A stretch of DNA of 64,000 bases. Origin: Echinococcus granulosus (Eukaryota; Platyhelminthes; Cestoda; Cyclophyllidea; Taeniidae). The notes under the pieces were generated by a model, which saw only the letters and a list, made by a program, of their open reading frames with translations, made no database searches and had not been told where the DNA came from. Both the position numbers and the translations under genes were made by a program. Where the stretch lies: the NCBI RefSeq assembly GCF_000524195.1, contig NW_020170448.1, forward strand, positions 305,703 through 369,702, in the 5' to 3' direction. This document shows, one piece after another, positions 21,979 to 34,030 of the stretch; the first letter of the stretch is position 1; the number at the start of each line of letters is the position of its first letter.

Positions 21979-24702
21979 ATGATCAGATTCGCTGCTCCTT
22001 TTTACCTTGGTTTAATAACCCTCACCATTCTGGAAGCCAATGATCTAGTCTTCCAAGTGGACAAGTCATCCAGTCCTGCATGCTACTTTCAGCTCGAATG
22101 CACCGGCAAGACTGCGCAAGGAGTGGAGAAAGTGCGTGTTCCCATCCGCTCTGCTCAAGGTCCTCCCGGACCCAAAGGAGACAGGGGCCCTCGAGGTCTT
22201 CAAGGTCTCATGGGTCCTCCTGGTAAGTTCCACAGCTTTTTTCCCACAATTAAAGGAATGGTTAAAATTCGGCCACTTTATCGTAGCCAGCTTCTCTGTT
22301 AAAGACCATGTAGAGGCCTTTCAATTTATGTAAATTTGGAAACGGTTTCGTCTTCAGCGTAAAATGAACCTGAAAAGTTGGTAATATATCTAGCAAGAGG
22401 AGAGTCCCACACCAATCTAGAGGAGGCTCTAGGCGAGGGATTAACTCAAAGGTATTTGATCTACGTATTTGCAAATTAGGGGAGATTTTTCAAGTGCTTA
22501 TACACAGTTGGATATGTAGTCATCGAAGTGATCGGAGGCAAACGACGGCAACATGAGGTAGTTAAATATGAACGTCACACATGTGTAACGATGAGGATTT
22601 CATCCCTTAAGATATGCTTATTTAACCTCAAACTCCACTTTCTTCATTTGATTTAACAATTTAACCGATTTGTTGGCTCAAAATTTGTATCCACTAGACT
22701 ATTTCACGGGAGCTATCCACACAGAGCACTGCATGCATGACACGCAACAGGACCATTTATCTGATTCTCGAGGTTGTTCTTACAAGCCACCACAACTCTG
22801 CTACTGGCAGAAAGCAGCCTTTTTTCCCCTCCCTCACCTCCCTACCCCTCCTGCCCCTCCTCCGCACAATTTAGCCTGCACATACTAAGCACTCCCTCCA
22901 GGTTTGCGTGACATGTGGAAATTAAGAAGGTGGAACACACTCCCATTCCGAGTGGAGACAGGGACGTTTGAAATCGCCTACAAATATTCCTCTTACTTCT
23001 AGCCCCAAACCTCACAAATTTGAGGAACCCGCTTTACGAATTTCAGTCGACTCAATTTCTTCAATGTTGAAACAGAGGTGCTGGAGGCGCATGACTATAA
23101 GATCCTTTTTCGTCTTCCCGCCTAATTTCCCAAACGTCTTAGAAAAGACATGCCCTTTTAAAGTCATTCCTGATTGGCTGAGATCGTTGTAGGACAATAA
23201 TAATCAACCCAAGTCCAAAGTTAGTTGATGACCGCAAACACGCGATGGTAAGACGACCGAGGGACTTAGCCTCAAACTCCGCCTGTCTCCATTATCTTGG
23301 GGTTAGGATTACACGCTAACGTTTTGCCCGTGCGTTGTTCAATGAGGAAACCTGATCGGAAGTTCGATGGGACCTAGACCACTGGCAGGAAGAAACCTTA
23401 GATCATATCAGGACATTAGCTAATATAGTTTCAAAGTTATTATAGAGCTGTCATTATCTGGTGTTTATGTGAGACGTCTTCATTTGCAGAGCGGTGTGAT
23501 CAAGCGGACGTCAAACTTAATGGAGGCAAGTGGAGGTACAGGTTAATTTCATTCTAGCACAATTTAGCTGTTTGATTTGCCTTGATCCCGTAGCAATATT
23601 GATCAATCAGAAGAAACTAAAAGAGGACATGACGTCAAAGAATGTTCAAGGAACTTGAGACATTATCTGAAGCACTTGGAGAGGGTTTGATAAGAGGTGG
23701 CCGAACATCGTACCGTCCACAACCAACTGGATAGGAGGATTGACTTGATGGATCACTCAAAGGTGGACATCACACGTTCATAAATGTGATTTAAAAGTAG
23801 TCCTAGAGAATGGCTTAACCCCAATGACAAAATAATTTATTGAGACAACAAAAACAGTGGGAACTATTTGGTCTCCGCTTAGGTGTATCATAAGGGTAGG
23901 ATAGAGTAGACATAAATAAGGTGGATTAACAGCGACAGCGTAATTTTTTCTCCCACACACTCCTCCCTCCCTCTGTACCACAGGCCCTCCCGGTCCTCCC
24001 GCAAAAGCGCCACCAATAGTGCCCCAGTCTTCGCGCCCACCACAGATCGCCTTCTACATTGGCCTATCCCAGAATATTGACCAAATTCCTGCTGGAGATA
24101 ATTGTCCTCTCATCTTCGATTCGGTCATTCTCAATGTGGGTGGCTTCTACAATGCCACTAACGGCATCTTCACCACCAAAATTAGCGGTGTGTATAGCTT
24201 TCTACTGGTGGTGTCAGCCCGCAGCTATGAGAAGGTACGATGACGGTAAATCACATAGCCCTATTCAACGGGGTTTTCCCTTCTCAAATCAGTAGGGTTT
24301 ACTGAAGCGCCTACTATAAAAGAGCCACATGTTGAGCTCCGGATTAAATAAGAAATTTCCTTCTTGCCTCAAAGACGTTTTCCAAAAAACATACATTTTA
24401 GTAGCGAAATGGAGCAAGAAAATGTCTTAGATACAAACTTCAAGCCACAGTGACAACCTCGATGATTAGACCCAGCTCTCCTTTAGGCAAGTGCGTGGCT
24501 AATGCTGAATGGACAGAAGGTGTTGTCGGTCTGGTGTGAGAGCAAGCCCTGGGCAAGCACAACTAACCGGGCCATTCTCCAACTAAAACGTGGTGACAAA
24601 CTCTGGCTCCAATGCAGCAAGGAGGCATACCATCTTCACGGCTATCTCTATAGCAGTCTCTCAGGCCATATGCTCTTCCCAGCCTCAGAAGGGGATGAGT
24701 GA
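21979..24702 (+). CDS. Secreted collagen-like C1q-domain protein
   Basis: Exons 21979-22222, 23984-24234 and 24487-24702 give 236 residues. The N-terminus (MIRFAAPFYLGLITLTILEA) looks like a signal peptide. Residues about 60-90 are Gly-X-Y repeats, and the frame GPPG/PPGPPA runs correctly across the first splice, which supports that junction. The rest is a C1q fold: IAFYIGLSQN, then VGGFYNATNGIFTTKISGVYSF, AWLMLNGQKV and LQLKRGDKLWLQC, ending HGYLYSSLSGHMLF. That matches the order of strands in C1q/TNF-superfamily domains. The protein is expected to trimerise through the collagen stem and act outside cells; its ligand is unknown. The 1.76-kb first intron contains repeats. It faces the tetraspanin gene tail to tail. 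Confidence 0.85.
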
Positions 24703-25408
24703 TTCTGAAGTTCCACCGCCAGCGAGTCAATAATGCCAGCATTTCATTTTCATGTATCGCCGTGACAAACCGTATTACATGTAAAAGTATTCAGAGTTTA
24801 TGAACTCCTCCGTTCTAGTAGACCTAATCATTTTCTATTTTTACGACATTTTTGAAGTATGCCACTTATTTTTGGGCCCGTGTGTTTGAACGGGTCTCAA
24901 CTGAGAGATGAGGACCACTCAAACTACTCCAAATCCAAGTAAGCGTTCAAGGTAATGCATTCATTCAAACAAAACAACACTAGTGATAAGCGTCCAAAGC
25001 GTAAGCTGTAAATGGTGATCAAATTTTCACTACTCAATTATCTTATTTATTCAAGCAAATATAATTCAACAACACTTGGTCTTGGTATCAATTAGGAGGC
25101 CTCCCAATCTTCTTCATCAAAGATTCGCATAATGCGTCTTATGGGCCGATCAAGAAACGGCAAGTTAGTAAAAATTAAGAACCTATGGACGAGTTTACTG
25201 AGGTGCTATGCCAACTTTAACACGGTTATCTTGACGTTTCCGGCACCTGTTACCATTGCAATGTCTAGATTTCAAGTTCCGCTTGCGTTTACTTACTTTA
25301 CCAATTTGATTCTACACACCGCGTGCAACAATTTCCCGATTTATGTGGAAAAAGCGGATTTACAGAAACACCGACAGATAATTAAATGTCAACTCCAGAG
25401 TTGCTTGT
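24703..25408. other. Intergenic between convergent genes
   Basis: It contains the 3' flanks of the C1q gene and, on the other strand, of the tetraspanin. No AATAAA was seen close to either stop codon and no coding segment was found. Confidence 0.5.
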
Positions 25409-26451
25409 TCACCTATTTATTTCCATTTCCTTCTCGTCAGAGCGCATTTTGGCTAGCATTAGACACGAATTCATGATTGCCACAAAAATAATTAAGGCCG
25501 CACATAGGAGGCTGATGCCGAAGTCTTCAAATCGGCCTTGTACCATCTCCATAAAGGCTACTCGACAGTCCTAAAAAGAGGGGAAGCTTAAAAGGATTTT
25601 CTTACTAGGAGGGAAATGCTCCTTTCAACCTCTACACAGAACTGCAAATTTCAAGTCACACTGCAAATCATGGACTATAATACCAGTGCAAACTACTTAC
25701 TTTTTTGTGGGCCGTATCAATCGTACACTTGATTTTTAAGCCGTCACAACAACCAACAGTCATTGAATCGGGAGGGTAGTGCGAAGTTCCGTTGAATCCA
25801 CAGCAGGATAACTTAAAAAAGATCAATTTTTGTTCAAAATATGTCTACGTACTTGACTTTCTATCAAGAATACCGCCTCCATACCCCTAACTGATTGAGC
25901 GCCGTTTTGAAACACTTCTTCCAGATTCTTATCAATCCATTCATACAGTTCATTTTGCTAAAATATACATACATTTTGGTGATACAAGCCAGTCTACTGA
26001 AGTTATTATAAGTGGTATCTTAATATTTGAGATTTGGAAGCAGCTTACATTTTTCGATGCCAAAAGTAGGAGGATAGCATTGACTAGAACAGATATGGTC
26101 ATGATCCACAGCACTATGACATACTAGCAAGAAGTAAGGTCAAATGTCTCAGGTCTTACAGTCATGAGACCACATCTTCCGCGCCTTTTGAAACAATTAA
26201 AAGCAGACAGGCTGACAATTAAACCGAGAGCGCCAGTCATAAAGACGAGAATGGAGAGGTTGGCGTATCTTTGTTGTGGCGCACCAATTATGTACTTAAG
26301 CACCAACGAAAGCACAATTCCAACCACGATGCACCACCAGAATACACACTTAAATGAAAGGCGAATAAAATTGTATTACCATGACATTAAAGGCAGCCTT
26401 GTATATAAGAGTTGTCAAGATGCAAGCACTTGTTATGTATAAAGCAACCAT
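25409..26451 (-). CDS. Tetraspanin, six exons, 237 residues
   Basis: Exons 26451-26380, 26348-26160, 26123-26049, 25957-25853, 25811-25701 and 25570-25409; every exon is a multiple of three bases and every junction is GT-AG. Four membrane helices are visible: FNVMCVFWWCIVVGIVLSL, a second before the CFKRRGRCGLM loop, a third YVIVLWIMTISVLVNAILL, and the last ISLLCAALIIFVAIMNSCL. The large outer loop carries CCGF, then GCCD, KC and DC, six cysteines in the tetraspanin pattern. Tetraspanins organise surface membrane domains and are prominent in flatworm teguments. Which subfamily this is cannot be told from one sequence. A decayed copy lies at 33060-33650. Confidence 0.9.
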
Positions 26452-28150
26452 TCCGACCGGTTGGTTGACGCGCATGACAAGTCCATGACATGCGTGGTTA
26501 CTTATGTGTACACCTTCGACTAATTCGTTTGTCTCGTCTTTGCATTAACGCTCGAGCGTCAACACACTTTTTTTAAGTTTTTAAAAAGAAACAATACTGC
26601 TTAAAATAGAATATTATCTTTTGGTTATTTTATTAGGCGCAAGGGCAGAAAAACATCTTGCATGCATTTTCACTTGAACGCGTCTTATAGCTGCAATTTT
26701 GGGACACAGAATTGCCAAATATGTCACTAAGTAAAAAAATTCTTAAGTTAGGGCATTATAACTTAAATTTGGTCATTTCTGTCTGTCGACAGAAATAAAA
26801 TCTACAAATGACGCAGATTTTATACTAGTACCTGTGGTAAGACTGGGCAGTGATAAACTCTACACGCACTGACATATACTAGATTTGCTTTACACAACCA
26901 ACATGAACACCGCCTGAAAGTCATACCATTTAAAGGAAATTATTGTGAAGGAGATAGACAGGCTATTTTGTTTGTTTATTAGTCAAAAAAGCAATTGGCG
27001 CGGTTTCATGAATCCTGTAATCATCTTATTTCCCTTATCTCTCATATTGACAACTTCTGTAGCTGAAAAATCCACCCCGTGGTCAGGACTTTAAATTTAA
27101 TAACACCATACAAAGGTAAATACATTCAAATCGACTTTTGATGATGAGGACGAATAGGAATTGCTGGCAGTAATTGTGAGGCAGGACTGTATTTACGCTG
27201 TATCAACTGGACGTTTTTATTAAAAGGCATTAGCTAAGGTTATAAAGAGGAATAGCAAGTTGCCTGAGGGAAGTTACAGAAGTAAAGACCAATTTGAGAT
27301 TAAGCGCTGTACAAATCTAGAACCGATGTGTACCCGAGACATCCATTTAACAAGCATGCATTCTCTTAATAAGGTAGATGTGAATGGCTTACTATGACCA
27401 TGATGTTGAGCACAACGGCGGCAGTCCTCAGCCAACTGATTCTCACATGGTAGATGAGGAGAGATTGCATTACTCTGCATCTGCAAGACTCCATAGCACT
27501 GCCCGATGTTCGCATTTTTATGAGCTAAAAGAAAATTAATGAATGCAAAGGTACTCTTAAAGAAGACGAAATGAGAAACAAATGTGCAAGACGTTCTGCA
27601 CTTGATCGGCTCCCGTAGAACGTGACCTGATTTGCATAGAAGGAAAGGGTTAACAAATCGTGAATTTGAAATCATCCTACCTGGGTACACGTACCTGGAA
27701 ATGAAAATGAACAGATAGTGGTAGAGAGTTCATTCAATCCACATAAATTTTTCTTCAGCATCTATAATCGGCACCCATATACGCTTCAACAAAATTCCTC
27801 TTTAAAGAAGACATACACCTTGAACCTACGAATATCTACTCGTATCTGCTGAGTTCTTCGGGCGCAATGTGGTGGAGTATAGTGATGACAAGCTCAGGTG
27901 TGAGACAATGTCACTACGTTTGTGCTGCAGTGACGCTCGGGGCGTTGATAATGCCAGTTCCTATTCTTCCATTCGACAGACTGAAAGCGTCTGATAGGTG
28001 TGTGTGTAAAGTGCGGTTCAAAGAAGGCTCACATTTTTGATAACTTGTCAGTTTTGATCATTTTCTACAAATTTGCTAAGGTAGTTGTTCCACTACTCAC
28101 TGAAATAGATGACAATAAGCCGTTGTACATTATAACTTTTCATTTCGTTT
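26452..28150. other. AT-rich region upstream of the tetraspanin, absent from its decayed copy
   Basis: No recognised gene. The duplicate locus at 33.6 kb lacks most of these 1.7 kb, so this is either an insertion here or a deletion there. A weak cysteine-rich minus-strand frame at 27274-27690 is discussed under findings. Confidence 0.4.
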
Positions 28151-28154
28151 TGTT

Positions 28155-28530
28155 GTTTTCCAACCCGGTCGGAATTCAATTCCCTTAGTCTCCCACATTC
28201 TTCCATAGCTTGGTGATTTATGTTTTTTTTTTAAAGTACTTTAACTTGTTGCGACTTCAAGGAAGACTCAACAGATATTAATCGGTTGGAGACGTATTAT
28301 TCGAGGAGTACAGCAAGAGAGAGTGAGACAGTATCTCCCTATGCCTCTCCTATCTCTCAGTTCTTTTCTCAATCTCCTCCTTCTCCCTCATTCTCTCTTT
28401 CCTGTGCAGTTTTGACGCCATATCTGGCTACTTATTGCATTCCGATTGCGGATACCATAACCAAGGGAAGAATAACGTGCCTTAGGCCAGGTTTTCACCA
28501 CTGGAGGTTGCAGACGCACTTGACGAAAGG
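28155..28530 (+). repeat. Diverged segmental repeat, matched at 33695-34030
   Basis: Shared blocks include a CTTCAAGG(A/G)(A/G)GACT segment, a pyrimidine-rich CTCCCTC tract, and the block CCAGxTTTTCxCCxxTGGAGGTTGCAG. Order and orientation match the second copy. This extends the tetraspanin duplication beyond the gene. Confidence 0.7.
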
Positions 28531-28925
28531 TGTGCGTTTGTTTTTAAATTTTACCTTATATGGTTTGGCAAACACGCTAGATCAAATATCGTAAGACAGG
28601 AGCACTCAACGCAGGTTCTTAAACATAATACATTCATAATCTTTTGTAAGGCAGCGTTACAAGCCGATAGTTCAATCACAGTAATATAAATCGAACCGGG
28701 ATTTTAAACATCTACTAACTACGCTTGTAAGTAGCAAGTGTGGTTCCTACTTCGAGCACTTGTTTCCGACGCGCATTTTGTGCTTAAGTCAGTCCTGAAC
28801 AGATATGCTAGCCAAGATATGAAGCGCAGTGTAATGAGACACGGATATTGCATCTACCTTGAGAAGTCTTCCATCTCAATTGCCCCGTCTCATCTTGGTA
28901 AGCTGATAGCAAGTACAGCCACTAA

Positions 28926-29150
28926 TCAGTAGATCGTGTTCATTTGCATTTCAAAGACCGCGATTGTAAACGTGGTAGAGGACCTTTTGAAGCCACTGCA
29001 AGTAGTACAGGTTCGACCGGGTCGCTTGTGCAACTCCTGAAAGACTGTTTGCATTTCTGAGCCAGGAACCACCAGATGCTTAGAACACAGAACCTCATCC
29101 TCCAAAGAGAGTTTCAACCATTCCTGCCAGATCCACCTGACCGCCTAGCT
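28926..29150 (-). pseudogene. Ty3/gypsy-type integrase relic
   Basis: The frame reads IWQEWLKLSLEDEVL, then LVVPGSEMQTVFQELHKRPG. This resembles the segment just before and into the zinc-binding region of Ty3/gypsy integrases (the 'VVP...ELH' block). After it the frame loses similarity, and shifted frames carry residual signal, so it is a short, frameshifted remnant. No long terminal repeats or reverse transcriptase were found around it. A chance match is possible. Confidence 0.4.
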
Positions 29151-29327
29151 GGACGACGTCATCTCTTCCTCTGTGGGCTCTTACGAGGATATCATGAAAT
29201 GCTCATTTATCAGAGCCGTGTTAGGATCAGCACTGCGTATTTGTCCAATAATGTTAAACAAGGTGGCTCATTTGAAACATTAGAAAACATAAAACATAAC
29301 GTAATTGTATAACTAAACAAATACATA

Positions 29328-29800
29328 GATGGACAATTAAATGTTTATACCGGCATATAATTGTTGGAGTCGGCAATCATGCACGAAAATGTGTTGCAAA
29401 ATGGGTTAAGAGGTGATCCACTGGCTGTTCGCTAACACGGCGAAGGCAAGAAAAGACAATAGTGAGCGCACACCAATCTCCTGTTGCATTTGAGGTTCCT
29501 TTTTTACTCTAGAAGGAGAAAAAAGGAGGAATCATGAAGTGCGTGGTGCCAAGGTGTCTCGTGATATGATTCGATGGCAAAATATGGCATTACGTAATTA
29601 AAGGAGTGAAGAGGAAGGGGTTATGCCTTGTTTGTTCTATTCACTCTACTAGTTCAGTCCTCTCGTTATTCTCATCTTCATGCCCCCTTTCCTCCATCTT
29701 CTTTTGTTCGCCATCTTCTTATCCCTTTATTCAAGCACTATTCAGTGCCATATACCATCCGTGTTGGCAATCGTTGAGCATTCAGCAATGACAGCACCAA
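29328..29800 (+). repeat. Diverged direct repeat, matched at 32101-32560
   Basis: Both copies start with GGAC(A/G)AT(T/C)AAATGTTTA and the block ATAATTGTTGGA. They share a segment with CTGTTGCATT(T/C)GAGGT and end in TTGGxxATCGTT. Divergence is substantial, but order is kept throughout. Confidence 0.65.
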
Positions 29801-31446
29801 TGGAGGATTGTCAATGATAGCACCTACGGCTCATTCTCAACGGAACGGCTAATGTCTAAGTGGAATTGCGGCTAACTGATTACAGACATCCGTTGGTGTG
29901 GCCAACATGGCGATCTACGGTGAGCACTGCACTTGCCCACCACGTAGGCGACACTGCGTTAAGTGGATCACTCTCCATCTAACTTTCCTGACCTACAGAT
30001 TTCCTCGACAAAAGAGAGACAAAAGGGCGACATTGTCAAACACTACTCCGATGCATTCCATATTGATAACAGGAATAATGCCTTAAGACAATAATAATCT
30101 CCAGCAAATCGCCTATCCCCGGCGGGTGACCTGAAGATGGCGCGTGCCGAATGTGATGAGAAAGCGGGTAGCTTAATGGGGACTACGCAATGCACCACAA
30201 TTTCATCAAATGCCTGTGGATTGTTTCCGTTCAGTTTCCTTATCGCGCCCATTCATTCCATACGAAAGCCAAATTTTTAGTCATGGACAAGATTGTTTCA
30301 GAAATGCTATGAGCGACTTGACTGCTACGCGTAAAGAGTTCGTCCAAACACAGTTCAAGGTTAGTTGAAGAATTCAAGGCTTTCAGCATTGTTTACTAAA
30401 TCCATTTTCTGTGTCAACATATCTTTTGCAAACTGAACTTGGGTAATGATGCCTTCCGCTCTTCCCAAATGACCCATCTCATTTGAACTGGTGTGGTTCA
30501 ATCGCACTTCAACCTGCATCGGCTCCTCCCATGGCCATCTCTCCACCAACACAATCATGACCTTGACACTCTCACATGAGGACCCACCGTGCATTTACTC
30601 CTTCTCTCCTCGTCAATCAATCAATCTGTCAACCGTTCCGTCAGTTAGTCAAATAGCCAAGTCACTAGTTGCTAAATCTGTCTGCCAAGTAAGAATCAGC
30701 CAGACTGAAATTACGGACAGCAACAGCAGCAGGAGTGGGAAGAAAAGAGATTTCTCAGACGCCTCCTCAGATGTGTGGATCACTAGAATGGGAGAAGAGG
30801 AGGAGCAGGAGGGTGTGGGGAGGTTGGAGTGGGTCCACGTGGGTGACAAAGGTGCAGGTAAAATGAATGAGAGGAAGAAGGTAATAAAGGTGAGAAGGAA
30901 TGTAAACTTACTGAAAGATGTGGGAGAGTAGAGGGTTGTGGATTGGCGGCTAAGAGATGTGCAATAAATATGCTTTGGGCTAATGAGATAAAAAAATGCT
31001 GCTTCCTCCTCTCCTCAACGTCCACCTATCCACCAATCTATCTACCTCCAACTGCACATCCAAGTGTATAGCTTTTAGATCGTCTATTTTGCAAAAAAAC
31101 GACTGGCTACAGATAGTAGTACCGCTAGTAGGCACAACACTAACAGCCTCTCCGTTCATTCCTTCACTCATTAATTAGTCTGGTTATTCTGTTTTACTCC
31201 ATCAGTGATTCATCTTTCTCTCTCCTCCTTTCTTTCCGTAATTGGCCGGCTGGATGACCGACCCACCAACCGAGCCACAGACTGACTGACTTGCATCTAC
31301 GTGCAGTGGTGGAATTACTGGAGAATCGCACAAGAACACCACCTCAGCCATGTGCAGTCACGTGGTTGCTCGAGGTGGGTCCCCCATTGAAACATTTTGA
31401 GGGAGAGGGCGTCTGATGTTGTTTCTCCAGCTCTGTCTCTACCACA
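29801..31446. other. Intergenic, no gene seen
   Basis: Several overlapping open frames on both strands at 30361-31178 are low-complexity (Ser/Thr or Glu-rich) and show no family pattern. The stretch ends at the second assembly gap. Confidence 0.45.
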
Positions 31447-31546
31447 NNNNNNNNNNNNNNNNNNNNNNNNNNNNNNNNNNNNNNNNNNNNNNNNNNNNNN
31501 NNNNNNNNNNNNNNNNNNNNNNNNNNNNNNNNNNNNNNNNNNNNNN
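31447..31546. other. Assembly gap (100 N)
   Basis: A run of exactly 100 N inside repeat-rich intergenic sequence; true size unknown. Confidence 0.98.
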
Positions 31547-31739
31547 TTGGCGACTTGACTGCATCTGGGGTTTCGTCCGGTTTAGGGATTTGATTCAGGA
31601 AGGGGAACTGCGCCGGCCATCATGCGTGTCCATAGATAGATGCAGGAGCACTGGCCTAAAAGCAGATTTGAGTAAGGAAGTACAAGATTTAAAACAGGTC
31701 CATGGGGGACGGTAGGGAGAATCCGTAACTAAACTTCCA

Positions 31740-32092
31740 GATGGTTCACGGCTAGTGTCGCTTCAGTTGTTAATAGCTTTTCTGCAGAACACGGGACTGG
31801 GAGCGATGCCGAAGGTGGACGTCAACATCACCCCTTCTATTAGGGGTCATCACCATTCTCCCATCCGCAGCATATGTACTTCTTCCTCTCACTAGGGCTT
31901 ATCACGCAGAAGTGGAAAATCCGGATACATGTCCGAATATATACAGAATATATTCATTCAGCACGGAGAAGGTGTCTGGGCTACCGGCATGACCTGAAAG
32001 GCCAGCCCACTCAGCAATGTACAAGAGAGCTAATTCAAAGTCCAAAAGTGGCGCCTCACCGGTACCGAGGGATAAACCACTATCGTATAACA
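31740..32092 (-). mobile_element. Reverse-orientation fragment of the TRIM-like family
   Basis: On the minus strand, 32092-31950 begins TGTTATACGATAGTGGTTTA and contains CCCTCGGT and GGCGCCACTTTTG, matching the start of the terminal repeats at 17155 and 17851. The 3' part of the repeat is eroded. The adjoining 31740-31875 matches 19850-20000, which also lies beside a reverse terminal-repeat fragment, so the arrangement recurs. Confidence 0.55.
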
Positions 32093-32100
32093 CAAACATA

Positions 32101-32560
32101 GGTGGACGATCAAATGTTTACAATGGCATAATTGTTGGAATCAGCAATCATACCTGAGGTGGATCACTCTGTTCGCGACCGCTACATCTGGCAGAATGTA
32201 GGCGTAAAGGAAAGAAAAAGTGCGATGAAGGCGCCTGCACAGATCTGTTGCATTCGAGGTACCTCCTTCACTTTGGAAGGAGAAGAAGTGACCAATTGTG
32301 TTGTACGCAATACGAAGAAGTCTCGTACACAGCGCATGACAGGATTGCATCACATAAGTGGAGGATTTAAGTAAATAAGCAACCGCGCTGTCCACTGCAT
32401 TCAGTGTGCTAGTTGGGTCCACTTCAAATTTCTCGCCATCTCCTCATCTTCCTTTTACACCTTCTCAGTCGCCGATTTGAAATCAGCCAGTGCCTTATGC
32501 TAACACATTTCATCGGTGTTGGAGATCGTTCTGCAATCAGTAATGCCAGTACCAACAACG
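32101..32560 (+). repeat. Second copy of the 29.3-kb direct repeat
   Basis: See 29328-29800. Here the copy directly abuts the reversed TRIM-like fragment, whereas the first copy does not. Confidence 0.65.
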
Positions 32561-33059
32561 AAGTAAATACGGAAACGCTTGTTGTTCTTCCACAACGGCA
32601 GACACCTCTTGGCTTCAAGTCATTCAGTGCAAGCCAACAGGAAGATCTGCATTGAACACAGCACACACCAATCACTTGGAGGGACAATGAGTTGGTTGGA
32701 CCCCTCTCCATCTGACTCCTCAATCTCTGGATTACCCTGACACAGGATGAACCTCCCGCTAATGCGTTCCGCACTAATAACAGAAACAATCGCATAAGAC
32801 AGGAATGAAGGGTAAGACATTCAAAATATGAAAGGAGATTACCCTACAAATTTTATTTATAAATAGAGTAAAATAGACTCGAAACTCACGCAATTATAAA
32901 GAGCATTAGGTTTTTCAATTTCTTATGGGAAATCTTCTCATTCCGGTGCTATTTCTTTTTCAAAATGGATTGTAGTTCCTCAGAAACTTTTGTTTATTCG
33001 AAACGCAAGAGAATTGTAGTGTGCCCTGCGTCTTATTATAATTCAACTAGCCAAAGCTG

Positions 33060-33650
33060 TAGGGCTGTGGGCTTTACCAACGGCGCACTTGATTTTTAAG
33101 TAGTCACAAAAGCCAGGATCCATCGATCAGGGAGGGTAGTAGGAAGTTCCCTTGAATCCACAGCAGGATGACATCAAATGATCAAGCCTTCTCTGTGAAA
33201 ATTGTTGAACACCACCTCTATACCCCTTTTAAAACATTACTCGCAAATTCTAATCATTTCAGTCCAGCAGATCACGAAATATAGAGCAGTCTACTGAATT
33301 CGTGATAAGTAGCATAGGACTGCACAAGATATCAAAGTGACTCAAATTTTTTGTTGGCTGGAGTGCTATGACGTACCAACAGAAAGTGAGGTCAAATGTC
33401 TCATCCTCTACATTCATGAGTCCACACTTCCTGCGCCTTTTGAAGCAAATAAACGCAGACAAGCAGACAATTGAACCGAGACCGCCAGTCATGAGGATGT
33501 GAATCAAGAGTCTGATATAACTTTGTTGTAGTGCACCAATTATGCGGTTAAGCATGATTTTAGCTACAATGAACACTTAAGCATAAAAAGAATAAGATTG
33601 TTGAAGTCATTAAAACCACCTTTTAAAACTTAGGATGTGGTCACTTTACT
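33060..33650 (-). pseudogene. Decayed tetraspanin copy
   Basis: The minus strand keeps the second-helix exon (ending CFKRRRKCGLMN) and, downstream, a CCGF loop exon closely similar to the intact gene at 25409-26451. The loop exon has an in-frame TGA shortly after CCGF, the third-helix exon is cut short and out of frame, and exon 4 is deleted in part. No equivalent of the last exon was found. It cannot encode a full tetraspanin. Confidence 0.85.
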
Positions 33651-33694
33651 GGCCGTGGTCTTTAAGCTAGTTCGCGTAGCCTTCCAAACTCTTT

Positions 33695-34030
33695 ACATGG
33701 TATTGCGATTTATGCTCTTCCGTGGTACTTTGATTTGTTGAGGCTTCAAGGGAGACTGGAGTTATATTAAGCACTTAGGGAGATATCATTAAAGGAGAAG
33801 AGCGAGCGAGGATGCGGCAGTATTCATCCGCTCCCCCCGCCAACTTCGCTTCCACTCTTCCCTTTCTCCCTCCCTCCTTCCCTCTCTATTTCCTTTGTAG
33901 TTTCGGCGCCATTCCTGGCTGCTTTTTCATACCGGTTGTTAGTTGAAAAAAAAAATAACTTACCAAAGGCCAGATTTTCGCCTGTGGAGGTTGCAGCCTT
34001 ACTTAATGGGAAGGTGTGGGTCTCCTTTAA
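33695..34030 (+). repeat. Second copy of the segmental repeat at 28155-28530
   Basis: The same order of blocks as 28155-28530 follows the tetraspanin pseudogene, with only about 50-100 bp between them instead of 1.7 kb. Confidence 0.7.

Noticed and set aside
30491..31025. Overlapping frames of 146 and 80 codons
   Set aside because: Low-complexity Ser/Thr/Glu and Pro-rich translations on both strands with no splice context.
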